A stretch of 64,000 bases of DNA from Streptococcus oralis (GCF_003943415.1 NZ_RJPK01000004.1:1-64000); one strand, 5' to 3'. Shown: positions 10,503 through 19,969, numbered from the stretch's first letter. Made by a program: numbers and translations. The notes: generated by a model not told the origin, from the letters alone.

Positions 10503-12405
10503 CAGTATCTTGCTGAACTGTTTGCTCCTTATTTGTCAGATCAAATGCTTTTTTCAATGTACCCAGAGTTTCAGCCTCTTCATAAGAACCTCGTAAGTAA
10601 TCTTCCAAAAGCGGTTTGAGGTAATCAGACCAGAGCAATTCATAGTCAAAATCTACATCCTTCAACTTAAGGAAATAACTTGGTCCGATATGATAATGGC
10701 TATTTAGCTCCTGAACGTTTTCGATAGCAGCATTCAAATTTCTAAGACGAAGTTTTGCTTCTTCTGCATGGATACCCAGTTCTTTATCCAACATAGCAAC
10801 TTGACTTTCAGCAGTAACTTCAACAAAGCGGAAACGACGACGCATAGCAAAATCAAAGGTATCCACCGAGCGATCAATATCATTCATTGTTCCGATGATG
10901 TAAACATTTTTAGGGATATAAAACTTATCATCAGTTTCGTGTAGATTGGCATACTGGGTAGATATACTCCCCCTTTCACCACGATAGCCAGGGTCAATAG
11001 AGAAAAAGAGTTCCCCAAAAATCTTAGAAATCTCCCCACGATTAATCTCATCGATGATGAAGACGAATTTCTTGTCTGTGTCAATTTCTGTTGGAGAAAT
11101 ATAATCTTTCAGACCAAATCTTTTCTTTAAAGTTTCTAGGACTTTTTTTCCTTGATTACGATAATAGGGCTGTTTCAGATATTTTTCATCTTTATAGAGT
11201 TCATAAACATAAGATTTTGTTAAGCAAGTTCCTTGGGCTTTAGTTTCATAATTGATATTAAAATTATTTCGACTATTTACTGTGAGATAGGAAAATTCTG
11301 TCAAATATTCTTTTTCATCTCTGCCACTTACATATTCAAGATAAAGATCCCAAGCTTCATCAAAATTATCTTGTCCCCCAGTTTTCTGAGCTTCTTTAGC
11401 CTTCTGGCAAAATTTCTTAAAAATACCATCTTCTAGCTTAAACTCAATAGCTCCATCCCCATTTGAAACTGGCCTCAACCCCTCCACAAAATCCGTATAA
11501 TCATAGGAAGGGTGAAATTGTACAAATCCGATTTGGTCTTCGTTGCCATCCGTTAATTCTTTAGCAATTTCTTTAGCAAGATAAGTTTTTCCTGTACCAG
11601 GTGCGCCACGGAGGATAAGGTTTTTGGATTGTAACAAGATATTACTCAAGGGATGATGAATATTATTTTGTTCAGACATTTCTTTCTCTCCTTGCTTATT
11701 ATCACTGTCTATAAAATCTTTTGAATACTCAAATAAAATACTACCCAACATTGAAGATTCTAGTTCAGGATATGTTTTAGAAAACAGTTTACAAATCTCA
11801 TGATTCTGACGATAGGGCCCTCCTTGATTACTTTGGGGAATCAACCTATTCCAAAATTCATTTTGACTATTCATATTTACTCCTAAAAAAGAAGGATTCT
11901 CCGAATAAATACAAAGTAGTTTTGTGACTACCGCAGAACGCCCAATAAATTCATTCTTTGACTTTTTTATGTCAAAAATAGGGTTATTGAAATCCAACAT
12001 TCTACCAGCTTGGATGATCTCATACAAATCCGATTTTAATTTGTTAAATCGGTCTTCTAGTTCTGATTCTGGAATGACTTTATTAGCTTGATCTTTATAA
12101 CTCTTTGTTTTTTCATTCCAATAAATACCAAATTTTGAAGAACCTCCGCCTCCAATTCCCATAAATAAAGATTTGTATTTCCCCCTCTCAAGACCGTAGC
12201 AAAAAGAATTACTTTTAGTGCCTTTCCCAATGACATATTCATCGATAGACATGGTTAAAATTCTATCAAGTGGCCATTCTTTAAGAAATTCTTCACGTAA
12301 TTTTTCATTGTGAATACTATATTTAAATGCATCTTCTCTTAATCTTATTTTATTTTCTTGGTACCAAGCATAAAAATCTTCCAAGCCAAGCTTTCTTTTA
12401 TCCAT
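10480..12405 (-). CDS. mcrB: McrB-type AAA+ GTPase, restriction system motor subunit
   Basis: Motor subunit of McrBC. The AAA+ half has Walker A GAPGTGKT at about 267-274, Walker B FIIDEINRGEISKIFGELFF, and the McrB sensor region TMNDIDRSVD followed by FAMRRRF. Residues 1-240 form a specificity domain I do not recognise; it differs from the textbook E. coli DUF3578-type domain and probably reads the modified base. I chose the ATG at 12403-12405 because AAAGGAG sits 8 bases before it. An ATG 30 bases upstream has no such site. The protein is 641 residues. Confidence 0.88.
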   Translation of the reverse strand: MDKRKLGLEDFYAWYQENKIRLREDAFKYSIHNEKLREEFLKEWPLDRILTMSIDEYVIGKGTKSNSFCYGLERGKYKSLFMGIGGGGSSKFGIYWNEKTKSYKDQANKVIPESELEDRFNKLKSDLYEIIQAGRMLDFNNPIFDIKKSKNEFIGRSAVVTKLLCIYSENPSFLGVNMNSQNEFWNRLIPQSNQGGPYRQNHEICKLFSKTYPELESSMLGSILFEYSKDFIDSDNKQGEKEMSEQNNIHHPLSNILLQSKNLILRGAPGTGKTYLAKEIAKELTDGNEDQIGFVQFHPSYDYTDFVEGLRPVSNGDGAIEFKLEDGIFKKFCQKAKEAQKTGGQDNFDEAWDLYLEYVSGRDEKEYLTEFSYLTVNSRNNFNINYETKAQGTCLTKSYVYELYKDEKYLKQPYYRNQGKKVLETLKKRFGLKDYISPTEIDTDKKFVFIIDEINRGEISKIFGELFFSIDPGYRGERGSISTQYANLHETDDKFYIPKNVYIIGTMNDIDRSVDTFDFAMRRRFRFVEVTAESQVAMLDKELGIHAEEAKLRLRNLNAAIENVQELNSHYHIGPSYFLKLKDVDFDYELLWSDYLKPLLEDYLRGSYEEAETLGTLKKAFDLTNKEQTVQQDTGDDNADN

Positions 12406-12496
12406 CAATCTTACTCCTTTTATAATAATGTTCAAATAAAAACTATATATTTCACATATAGAATATCATATCTATATAAAAAAGAAAAGAAATTCT

Positions 12497-12550
12497 AAAC
12501 AAAAAGCCCAGTGTTAGGAGCTTCAATGTCTCTTAACACTAGACTTCTTT
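12497..12550 (-). terminator. Terminator after the leu operon / YrdC-like gene
   Basis: Long minus-strand stem AAGTCTAGTGTTAAGAG pairing with CTCCTAACACTGGGCTT (G-U pairs only as imperfections), then TTTTTG. It closes the transcript that begins at leuA. Confidence 0.85.
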
Positions 12551-12556
12551 TCAATC

Positions 12557-13336
12557 TTAATAATACTCACCCTGACGGTAGTCCCATGAGTTAAAGGTAT
12601 CTGACAAATGCATCATGATTTTATCAATGTCAAGCCCTTTACGGATCACGACTGGTGCTGGTGAGGTCGAGCGTGCTCCTCCTTGTTCTGGGATGAGTTT
12701 ACCATCTTTATCAACCATAGACACCATCACACCTTGCTCGTAGCGAGTTTCGATTGTTTTGTCCGGTTGGATGGATGCCACGTAGTCGTCTGCCTCGATG
12801 ACAAGGTCCACTGCCCCTTCGATACGTTCTCCGATACCTTCCACCTTACCGCGGTTTCCTTTACCAGATGGGTTAGCTGATGAGGCGTAGACCATCTTAC
12901 CTTCTTCCCAAAGTTTAGCAGCCAGTTGTTCACCAGCTTTACCAAACTTGATGACAAAACAGCTAGTACCACGAACGTCTGTCATGAGTTCTTCACGGCC
13001 ATCACCGTATGCTTTCAATTTCTCAAAAGCTTCTGGTTTCCAAGGAAGGATACAACCGAGGAGAATGTCTTCGTCCCAATGTTTTTGGTAGAAGGCTTCA
13101 ATTTCTGGGTTAAGTTGTGCTAAAGCGCGAAGCTCGTCCATGCTACCACAAAGTACAACACCTGGTTTGTTACGGTTACGCTCTTTGGCTTCAAATTTGC
13201 GTTCAAGACCTGCCTTATCGCTAGTCATGATAATGTAACCAACTTTTGTAGGGCAAACAATGCACCCGCCCTCACCTTTTAAAATGTCGTAGCCTTCTTG
13301 TGAAAGTGTTCCGTTCCATTGAATGTGTTTTGTCAT
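12557..13336 (-). CDS. YrdC/Sua5-like domain protein (threonylcarbamoyl-AMP synthase superfamily paralog)
   Basis: The sequence has the YrdC fold: GGCIVCPTKVGYIIMTSD at about 28-45, RNRNKPGVVL near 54-63, and the SSANPSGKGN motif near 153-162. The superfamily makes threonylcarbamoyl-AMP for tRNA t6A. Streptococci usually have another Sua5 elsewhere, so this 259-residue copy may be a YciO-like paralog with a different role. It starts 26 bases after leuD and shares its terminator, so it may be co-transcribed with leucine biosynthesis. Family call is fairly firm; function is inference. Confidence 0.75.
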   Translation of the reverse strand: MTKHIQWNGTLSQEGYDILKGEGGCIVCPTKVGYIIMTSDKAGLERKFEAKERNRNKPGVVLCGSMDELRALAQLNPEIEAFYQKHWDEDILLGCILPWKPEAFEKLKAYGDGREELMTDVRGTSCFVIKFGKAGEQLAAKLWEEGKMVYASSANPSGKGNRGKVEGIGERIEGAVDLVIEADDYVASIQPDKTIETRYEQGVMVSMVDKDGKLIPEQGGARSTSPAPVVIRKGLDIDKIMMHLSDTFNSWDYRQGEYY

Positions 13337-13362
13337 AGTTCTATATTTCCTTTTCTATTTTT

Positions 13363-13956
13363 CTAATCCTGCCAGTAGGCCGGTCGTTGTTTTTCATAGG
13401 CAGCAATCAAATCTTCATACTGCAAAGTAATACCGATATCATCCAAACCATTTAAGAGCTTGTGTTTCCACTCGCTATCGATTTCGAAAGTGAATTCTCC
13501 AACTGGTGAGATGATTTTTTGTTGTTCCAAGTCCACAGTTACCTGATCGGTCGGTTTTAGCTGAGCTAATTTCTCTCTAACCTCCTTGGGCTGAACGATA
13601 GGCAACATACCATTATTGAGTTCATTATTGTAATGAATGTCTCCAAAAGACCCTGCAATCACGACCTTAAAACCATAGTCAGCTAGAGCCCAAGCTGCGT
13701 GTTCTCTGGACGATCCTGCGCCAAAGTTATCCCCTGAGATGAGGATACTGGCTTTGCGATATTCAGGTCGGTTAAAGACAAAGTCTGGGTCCTCAGTATA
13801 CTTATCGTCCAGATAACGCCAAGCATACATGAGGTACTTACCAAAGCCTTTTTTATCAATCAACTTGAGAAACTGCTTGGGGAGGATTTGGTCAGTATCA
13901 ATGTTATCATTCATGAGAGGAACGGTCGTTCCCGTATAAACTGTAAATTTCTCCAT
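13363..13956 (-). CDS. leuD: 3-isopropylmalate dehydratase small subunit
   Basis: Forms the isopropylmalate isomerase with LeuC in leucine synthesis. The 197 residues carry the swivelling-domain motif [15 protein letters not shown] near 77-91 and the N-terminal [15 protein letters not shown] near 16-30. It follows leuC by 9 bases and is the last biosynthetic gene of the operon. Confidence 0.96.
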   Translation of the reverse strand: MEKFTVYTGTTVPLMNDNIDTDQILPKQFLKLIDKKGFGKYLMYAWRYLDDKYTEDPDFVFNRPEYRKASILISGDNFGAGSSREHAAWALADYGFKVVIAGSFGDIHYNNELNNGMLPIVQPKEVREKLAQLKPTDQVTVDLEQQKIISPVGEFTFEIDSEWKHKLLNGLDDIGITLQYEDLIAAYEKQRPAYWQD

Positions 13957-13965
13957 ATCCTCTCC

Positions 13966-15348
13966 TTACTGGACCTCTGGCATCTGTCGAACATCTACGA
14001 AACGCCCTGCAATAGCTGCCGCCGCTGCCATGGCTGGACTGCAGAGATGGGTTTTAGCACCAAATCCCTGTCTATCCTCAAAGTTGCGGTTACTGGTTGA
14101 GGCACAGTGCACGCCATCAGGTACCTTGTCTGGATTCATCCCTAGGCACATAGAGCAACCTGGGTCTCTCCACTCAAAGCCAGCATCCAGAAAGACCTTG
14201 TCCAAGCCCAACTTCTCAGCAGCTCGTTTAACAGGACGAGAGCCTGGAACCACGATAGCCGTTAAGTTGGGAGCTATTTTCTTCCCTTTGACAAATCGAG
14301 CAGCCAGTTGCAAGTCACTTAGCCGAGCATTGGTACAAGACCCGATAAAAATATATCCTAGTTCAATGTCCGCTGGCTTTTGACCAGGCTCCAAGTCCAT
14401 GTAATGATAAGCTCGTTCATCATTCATATCCTTAATTTCTGGAAAACTACTGTCAAAGTCAACGCCCATAGCAGGATTGGTTCCCCAAGTCACCATAGGT
14501 GCCAAGTCAGAGACATCCATATGGATAACCTTATCATAAACAGCATCATCATCGCTGACAAGCATCTTCCAGTCAGCAACCGCCTCCTCGAAATCTTCTG
14601 GAACACATTCCCGTCCCTTGAGATAGTCATAGGTGGTCTGATCTGGATTCATGATTCCCATCTTGGAGCCAAACTCGATGGACATATTGCAGATAGTCAT
14701 GCGCTCTTCCATGCTTAGTGCATCAATCGCTTGTCCACGATATTCCACCACATAGCCAACACCACAAGCAACGCCATACTTGGCAATCAAGGCTAAAATG
14801 TAATCCTTAGAATAAACTCCTTTTTGAGGAACACCAGTGAATTCTACCAGCATTTTCTTGGGTTTAACTTGCCAGAGGGTCTGGGTAGCAAAGACATGCT
14901 CGACCTCACTGGTCCCAATCCCAAAAGCGATAGCTCCGAAAGCTCCGTGAGTAGCTGTGTGGCTATCTCCACAGACGATGAATTTTCCTGGTTGCGTCCG
15001 TCCTGTTTCTGGACCTACCATGTGAACAATCCCCTGCTTTTCAGAACCGTGGGCCGCATGTTCAATCCCAAACTCCTCAACATTTTCAGCAAGCTTATCA
15101 ATTTGAGCCTTAGAAATCACATCTCGAATATCGTAGATATTGACAGTTGGTACATTGTGGTCAAAGGTTCCAAATGTCAAGTCTGGCCGTCTCAATCTGC
15201 GACCTGCATCTCGCAATCCTTGAAAAGCCTGAGGACTGGTCACCTCGTGAATATAGTGCTGATCCACATACATGAGTTGGGGCTGCCCCTCTTCTCCTGT
15301 GATGACATGGCGGTCCCATAATTTATCAAAAATTGATTTTCCTGCCAT
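13966..15348 (-). CDS. leuC: 3-isopropylmalate dehydratase large subunit
   Basis: Iron-sulfur subunit of isopropylmalate isomerase. The 460 residues have the aconitase-type signatures: [13 protein letters not shown] near 335 with one cluster Cys, and GCSMCLGMN near 397-405 with the CxxC pair that binds the [4Fe-4S] cluster, plus [13 protein letters not shown] near 132. It sits between the DUF1294 gene (3 bases) and leuD (9 bases). The cluster would be supplied by the SUF system at the right end of the window. Confidence 0.97.
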   Translation of the reverse strand: MAGKSIFDKLWDRHVITGEEGQPQLMYVDQHYIHEVTSPQAFQGLRDAGRRLRRPDLTFGTFDHNVPTVNIYDIRDVISKAQIDKLAENVEEFGIEHAAHGSEKQGIVHMVGPETGRTQPGKFIVCGDSHTATHGAFGAIAFGIGTSEVEHVFATQTLWQVKPKKMLVEFTGVPQKGVYSKDYILALIAKYGVACGVGYVVEYRGQAIDALSMEERMTICNMSIEFGSKMGIMNPDQTTYDYLKGRECVPEDFEEAVADWKMLVSDDDAVYDKVIHMDVSDLAPMVTWGTNPAMGVDFDSSFPEIKDMNDERAYHYMDLEPGQKPADIELGYIFIGSCTNARLSDLQLAARFVKGKKIAPNLTAIVVPGSRPVKRAAEKLGLDKVFLDAGFEWRDPGCSMCLGMNPDKVPDGVHCASTSNRNFEDRQGFGAKTHLCSPAMAAAAAIAGRFVDVRQMPEVQ

Positions 15349-15351
15349 CCA

Positions 15352-15621
15352 TTACCTCCAAATAAAATATAAGGCTACTAGTGTGGTCACCATCCCGAGA
15401 AACCAAACTGTTTTAAAACACCATTTTCTAGTCTTGTGGTGAAAGGTGATTCCTGCTAGCCAGGCACCAAAACCACCACAAGTAAGAGCCAAAATGAGTA
15501 AGATTTTCTCTGGGATGCGCCAAGCACCTATTCTTGCCTTGGATTTGTCAATGCCATAAATCAAGAAAATCAGCAAATTCCAAATCAAGAGAGCTAGCGT
15601 GATTCCTTCATTTATCTTCAT
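15352..15621 (-). CDS. DUF1294 family small membrane protein inside the leu operon
   Basis: An 89-residue protein with three predicted membrane helices (about 7-25, 39-60 and 70-88) and the DUF1294 pattern IYGIDKSKAR near 22-31 and CGGFGAWLAG near 49-58. Its start overlaps the leuB stop by 4 bases and its stop is 3 bases before leuC, so it is fully embedded in the operon. Function unknown. Its position between leuB and leuC is unusual, but it may be only a passenger. Confidence 0.85.
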   Translation of the reverse strand: MKINEGITLALLIWNLLIFLIYGIDKSKARIGAWRIPEKILLILALTCGGFGAWLAGITFHHKTRKWCFKTVWFLGMVTTLVALYFIWR

Positions 15622-16655
15622 AATCTTTCAATGATGGCTTCTGTCATTTCCTTAGTAGAAGCCTGTCCTCCTATATCTCTCGTTAAAATTCCTGATGCCA
15701 AACTGGCTTCTACAGCATGTTCGATACGCTCCGCATCCTCATAACGTCCAAAACCATCTCTCAACATCATAGCAACTGATAAAATCATGGAAATAGGATT
15801 AGCAATTCCTTGACCTGCAATATCAGGCGCTGAACCGTGAATAGGTTCATAAAGACTTGGCCCCTTTTCAGAATGACTGGCTGATGGCATAACCCCAAGT
15901 GTGCCAGATAGAACGCTTGATTCATCTGATAGAATATCTCCGAAAAGATTTTCTGTCACGATGACATCAAACTTAGCAGGATTAGTAATCATGAGCATGG
16001 CAGCTGAGTCCACCAACTGATGTTCCAAGCTAACATCTGGGAAATCCTGCGCAACTTCCTCAGCCACTATTCGCCAGAGTTTTGATGTTGCTAGAACATT
16101 TTGCTTATCGATACTAGTAACGATTTTTCTGCGACTTCTTGCAATTTCAAAGGCCTTACGAATAATCCGCTCTACTTCTTCATAGCTATAGTCATTGATA
16201 TCACGCGCTTTGCGCTCTTCAAGGATATGATCTCCGAAGTAGATCCCGCCTGTCAACTCCCGCACCACGACAAAGTCCACACCAGCAATTCGTTCTGGTT
16301 TAAGTGGTGACAAATGTTTAAGACTCTCAAAGATTTTTACAGGCCGAATATTGGCATAGAGATTGAGTTCCTTCCGAAGAGCCAGCAAGCCTTGTTCAGG
16401 CCGAATCGCTGCACTATCATACTGGGGACTACCGATAGCCGCTAGGAGAATAGCATCTGCTTCTCTACATGCCTTGAGGGTTTCATCAGGTAAGGGATGC
16501 CCCACAGCATCAATACCTGCACCTCCAAAGGGGCGTCTGTCTATCTCATAGTCAAATCCTGTTTTTGAAGCTAGAGCTTCCAGAACCGTTAAACCAGCTT
16601 CCATGATTTCTGGACCGATTCCATCCCCCGCTAGAGCTACTATTTTCTTTGTCAT
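15618..16655 (-). CDS. leuB: 3-isopropylmalate dehydrogenase
   Basis: Oxidatively decarboxylates 3-isopropylmalate with NAD+ in leucine synthesis. The 345 residues have the decarboxylating dehydrogenase signatures: VALAGDGIGPEIM at the N-terminus and the metal/NAD region NLFGDILSDESSVLSGTLG near 235-253, then EPIHGSAPDIAGQGIANP. It follows leuA by 11 bases with a good ribosome site. Confidence 0.97.
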   Translation of the reverse strand: MTKKIVALAGDGIGPEIMEAGLTVLEALASKTGFDYEIDRRPFGGAGIDAVGHPLPDETLKACREADAILLAAIGSPQYDSAAIRPEQGLLALRKELNLYANIRPVKIFESLKHLSPLKPERIAGVDFVVVRELTGGIYFGDHILEERKARDINDYSYEEVERIIRKAFEIARSRRKIVTSIDKQNVLATSKLWRIVAEEVAQDFPDVSLEHQLVDSAAMLMITNPAKFDVIVTENLFGDILSDESSVLSGTLGVMPSASHSEKGPSLYEPIHGSAPDIAGQGIANPISMILSVAMMLRDGFGRYEDAERIEHAVEASLASGILTRDIGGQASTKEMTEAIIERL

Positions 16656-16666
16656 AGCCTTCTCCT

Positions 16667-18229
16667 TTACACACTAGGCATGTCTCGGTAGGAAACACTG
16701 CGCCCCATTTCACCAGCATTCTCTTTTTGAACAAAAGTATTGGCATTGATATAGGCAATAGCCGAAGCCTTCAATACATCGAAATCGAGACCTGCTGCGT
16801 TAAAGATGGTTTCTGTATCTCTGTTTTCAACAGTTACCAAGACACGAGCTTGGGCATCAATTCCATCTGTTACCGCATCGATGGTATAGGACACCAAGCG
16901 GACAGATTGGTTAAAGAACTTATCGATAGCGTTAAAGATCGCTTCAACGGAACCTTGTCCTGTCGCATTAAATTCGACTTTTTCACCATCCATGTTGGCT
17001 AGGCTAACAAGCGCTTCAATGTCATTATCTGCATGAGTTTGAAGTTGTAAATCATCAAAGTGGAAGCCTTCTGGATTTTCAACCATGGTTCCAGCTACCA
17101 GAGCTCGAATATCTGCATCTGTGATTTCTTGTTTCTTATCGGCCAGTGCCTTGAACTTAGCAAAGAGTGGTTTGATATCCTCTTCTGTAAAATCTAGGGC
17201 CAATTCTCTTAGTTTTTCAACAAAGGCATGGCGACCTGACAATTTTCCAAGCGGAAGACTATTACTCTTAACACCAACCAATTCAGGTGTGATGATTTCA
17301 TAAGTGAGAGGATTTTTAAGGACTCCATCTTGGTGAATACCCGATTCATGAGAGAAGGCATTGCCACCAACGACAGCCTTGTTTTTAGGAACTGGAATAC
17401 CAGAGAAGCGAGAAACCATTTCAGACGTATTCATTGTTTCATCCAAAACAATATCACTAGTTGCTTGGAAGAAATCCTCACGAATCTTCAAAGCAACAGC
17501 TACTTCTTCAAGAGCAACATTACCTGCGCGTTCACCGATACCATTAATAGTTCCCTGGACACGTCCAGCACCGTGTTTAATTGCTGTCAAAGTATTTGCA
17601 GTTGCCATACCGAGATCATCGTGACAGTGAACACCAAAGACAACTTTATGATCTGATTTAATATTTTCAGTCAAGTGATCAAAGATACGTGCAAACTCTT
17701 CTGGAGTCGTAAAGCCAACTGTGTCAGGGATATTGATATAAGATGCACCTGCATCGACCGCTGTTTGAACGACTTGTAAGAGGAAATCCAGCTCTGTTCT
17801 GGTCGCATCCTCTGGAGAAAATTCGACCACTTCAAACTTAGAACGTGCGTAAGAAACATGTTCCTTGATAGCTTCTAAAATCTCTTCCTTGCTCTTATTG
17901 AGCTTATACTTGCGATGAATCGGACTGGTAGCAATAAAGACATGAATTTGTGGATACTTGGCATCCTTAAGCGCCTCATAACAAGCATCAATATCAGATT
18001 TTACAGAACGAGCTAATCCTGTCACTGCTGTTTTTTTCATGACTTTAGCAATTTCTTGAACGGCTATAAATGAATCTGGACTAGCAGCCGGAAAACCAGC
18101 CTCAATTACAGAAATACCCCATTTCTCCAACTGTCTTGCAATGGAAACTTTTTCCTTTATTGAGAAGTTAACACCAGGTGTTTGTTCCCCATCACGAAGG
18201 CTTGTATCAAAAAATTCAACTGTTCGCAT
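16667..18229 (-). CDS. leuA: 2-isopropylmalate synthase
   Basis: First committed enzyme of leucine synthesis: condenses 2-ketoisovalerate with acetyl-CoA. The 520 residues have the catalytic TIM barrel (FFDTSLRDGEQTPGVN at 5-20, GVHCHDDLGMATANT near 199) and a C-terminal regulatory LeuA dimer domain (about 390-510) that normally binds leucine for feedback inhibition. It is the first structural gene, 29 bases after the attenuator hairpin, so it is controlled both by attenuation and probably by feedback. Confidence 0.97.
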   Translation of the reverse strand: MRTVEFFDTSLRDGEQTPGVNFSIKEKVSIARQLEKWGISVIEAGFPAASPDSFIAVQEIAKVMKKTAVTGLARSVKSDIDACYEALKDAKYPQIHVFIATSPIHRKYKLNKSKEEILEAIKEHVSYARSKFEVVEFSPEDATRTELDFLLQVVQTAVDAGASYINIPDTVGFTTPEEFARIFDHLTENIKSDHKVVFGVHCHDDLGMATANTLTAIKHGAGRVQGTINGIGERAGNVALEEVAVALKIREDFFQATSDIVLDETMNTSEMVSRFSGIPVPKNKAVVGGNAFSHESGIHQDGVLKNPLTYEIITPELVGVKSNSLPLGKLSGRHAFVEKLRELALDFTEEDIKPLFAKFKALADKKQEITDADIRALVAGTMVENPEGFHFDDLQLQTHADNDIEALVSLANMDGEKVEFNATGQGSVEAIFNAIDKFFNQSVRLVSYTIDAVTDGIDAQARVLVTVENRDTETIFNAAGLDFDVLKASAIAYINANTFVQKENAGEMGRSVSYRDMPSV

Positions 18230-18258
18230 AAGATTTCCCCTTTTCCAAATGTGGTTTT

Positions 18259-18340
18259 AAAAAAACATCTCGCTCGGGAACCCAAGCGAGATGTTGATTT
18301 ACTCCCGCTTGGTAAGCCAAACAGGACTAATGCTTCTGCA
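18259..18340 (-). promoter_or_regulatory. Leucine-operon transcription attenuator
   Basis: Directly after the leader peptide the minus strand forms a pause hairpin, GGGCTAGTGC-AGAA-GCATTAGTCC, whose first arm contains the peptide stop codon. A segment CCAAGCGGGAG then competes for the 5' arm of a very stable terminator, ACATCTCGCTTGGG / CCCGAGCGAGATGTT, followed by T7. Stalling at Leu codons would favour CCAAGCGGGAG pairing with CTCGCTTGG, which breaks the terminator. This is classic leader-peptide attenuation, inferred from sequence only. Confidence 0.88.
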
Positions 18341-18394
18341 CTAGCCCGAGTACCTCAACAACAAAGCAAATTGATTAAACTTAGCTGTTTTCAT
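18341..18394 (-). CDS. leuL: Leucine operon leader peptide
   Basis: A 17-codon frame starting at the ATG at 18392-18394, 10 bases after GAAGGAG, reading MKTAKFNQFALLLRYSG and ending in TAG. Three consecutive Leu codons sit shortly before the stop, and the stop lies in the first arm of the pause hairpin. Its role would be to sense charged tRNA-Leu: when leucine is short the ribosome stalls and leuABCD is read through. The peptide itself probably has no other function. Lactococcal leu operons are known to use similar control. Confidence 0.88.
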   Translation of the reverse strand: MKTAKFNQFALLLRYSG

Positions 18395-18430
18395 GTTTGA
18401 CTTTCTCCTTCGTTTGATATCTTGTTTAGT

Positions 18431-18459
18431 ATTTTAGCATAGCCAAAAACACTTGTCAA
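18431..18459 (-). promoter_or_regulatory. Promoter of the leu operon
   Basis: Minus-strand -35 TTGACA (18454-18459), 17-base spacer, -10 TAAAAT (18431-18436) with TATGC directly before it. It places the leader peptide about 30 bases after the transcription start. Confidence 0.88.
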
Positions 18460-18543
18460 GAAAAAATCCATTATTTTCTGAAAATTTCTTCAGTAAAGAA
18501 TATTTTGTTAATTAAAAGTATTTGAAAATACAAAGGTATTTCC

Positions 18544-19200
18544 TTACTTTTTCAAAGTCAAATTCCAACTAGTTTCCAGCAAATCTAGAACTTCTTCATC
18601 AGATAAAGTACCATCAAGAGCAAGACTAATCCAGTAGCGTTTGTTCATATGAAAGGCTGGGTAAATTCCCTTTTGCGAAAGCAAGGCAGCTACTTGGTCA
18701 TGTTTGAGGTTGACTGCTTCCACTAGCCCTTCTCTCCCCTTATCTAGCCTATCCCAAGGAATTCTCATTAAAACAGCATACCACTTTTGATTGCCTTCAT
18801 GGCGCAATACAGCTGTATCAGGCGACTTTTCCCACAGATACTCCAACTGATTGCCATACTTTTCTTGAACTTGAGCCATGATACGCTTAGTCTGAGGACA
18901 GATAAAATCCTGTACATCAAAGCAAGCCTTCCGAATCTGGTAGAGAATCTCCAAACAAGCCTTACGAACACTTCCGACAAAACTTCCCCTCATACTTTCC
19001 ATATGTACTTGAGGATAGAGGTCACCCGTTTCCTGATCAAAGACCTGAAAACTCACATCATCAGTAGTGATAGAGACTGTCATGAAAAAGTCACCCTGAA
19101 AAATCTGGCAACTGTAAGTCCAGACTTCCTCATTTTCTACAAAACCATAGGCATGGGCTTTTTCTTTATTAAACTGATAGGATTTAAAAATTTCAAACAT
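18544..19200 (-). CDS. MmcQ/YjbR family protein
   Basis: A 218-residue cytoplasmic protein whose C-terminal half (about 105-215) fits the YjbR/MmcQ fold: KWYAVLMRIPWDRL near 140-153, VEAVNLKH near 162, and GIYPAFHMNKRYWISLALDG near 180-199. The N-terminal half is extra sequence common in streptococcal members. YjbR proteins resemble CyaY and have been linked to DNA binding, but the function here is unknown. There is no clear ribosome site before its ATG. Confidence 0.7.
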   Translation of the reverse strand: MFEIFKSYQFNKEKAHAYGFVENEEVWTYSCQIFQGDFFMTVSITTDDVSFQVFDQETGDLYPQVHMESMRGSFVGSVRKACLEILYQIRKACFDVQDFICPQTKRIMAQVQEKYGNQLEYLWEKSPDTAVLRHEGNQKWYAVLMRIPWDRLDKGREGLVEAVNLKHDQVAALLSQKGIYPAFHMNKRYWISLALDGTLSDEEVLDLLETSWNLTLKK

Positions 19201-19203
19201 AAG

Positions 19204-19233
19204 TGAAAACTGCTACCAAAAGCTAGCAGTTCC
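19204..19233 (-). terminator. Terminator-like hairpin after cutC
   Basis: Minus-strand stem AACTGCTA / TAGCAGTT with an 8-base loop, then TTTTC. It lies between the cutC stop and the YjbR-family start. Confidence 0.6.
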
Positions 19234-19243
19234 TTTCTATTTT

Positions 19244-19876
19244 TTAAAAGACAACCTTAGTTCCATGCAGTTGTGTCACTCCCAACTGTTCGATAAAGGT
19301 TTGACGGTTGTCCAAGTCAATCCCCCCACCTGGTAGAATTTCAATTTTACCTTTAGCATGTTCCAAAATTCTGTGATAATGAGCGAAACGTTTCTCTAGC
19401 GAGTCACCAGACACCCCAGCACGAGTCAAGATACGAGTGACACCAGCTTGGCTGAGCCAGTCAATGGCTTCCAACTGGTCTTCATCACTTAATTCATCAA
19501 AGGCCATGTGAAAGACAATTTCCATTCCTTTAGATGCGGCAATCAGCTTCTCAAGATTAGCCTTATCCAACTTCTTATCAGCAGTTAAAGCCCCAAATAC
19601 AACCCCTTGACTTCCAGCCTGTGCAATCAAACGAATGTCTTCTAGCATGATTGCTATTTCCATATCAGTATAGACAAAGTCGCCACCACGGGGACGAATC
19701 ATGGTCATAATGATGCTATCGTAGTTAGCTGCCAGTTCAACCGCTGCCTTGGTCACTCCATAGCTAGGTGTTGTTCCTCCTACTGCTAGATTGTCACAAA
19801 GTTCGATTCGACGAGCTCCAGCCTGCATCGCTTTTTCTAGCAAGGTCACATTTTCAGCACAAAATTCGTAAATCAT
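19244..19876 (-). CDS. cutC: CutC family protein
   Basis: A 210-residue TIM-barrel protein with the family's opening EFCAENVTLLEKAMQAGARRIELCD pattern (residues 4-28), the central MIRPRGGDFVYTDMEI near 59-74, and the C-terminal ILPGGGIDLDN near 180-190. CutC was named for copper tolerance in E. coli, but the role is disputed and the enzyme activity is unknown. It appears to be a single gene between two hairpins. Confidence 0.93.
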   Translation of the reverse strand: MIYEFCAENVTLLEKAMQAGARRIELCDNLAVGGTTPSYGVTKAAVELAANYDSIIMTMIRPRGGDFVYTDMEIAIMLEDIRLIAQAGSQGVVFGALTADKKLDKANLEKLIAASKGMEIVFHMAFDELSDEDQLEAIDWLSQAGVTRILTRAGVSGDSLEKRFAHYHRILEHAKGKIEILPGGGIDLDNRQTFIEQLGVTQLHGTKVVF

Positions 19877-19969
19877 TTGATTCTCCTTGATGTTTTCTTT
19901 AAATTTATTATATCATATTGCTTTAAATATGCTTTCATTTTTATCAAGGCAAATAACTACTATTTTTAT

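Noticed and set aside
18182-18400. A plus-strand 72-codon frame over the leu leader
   Set aside because: It is the complement of the leader peptide and attenuator; no ribosome site or promoter was seen on that strand.
18259-18400. T-box riboswitch for leuA
   Set aside because: No T-box sequence or specifier stem is present; the leader peptide with Leu codons explains the hairpins better.
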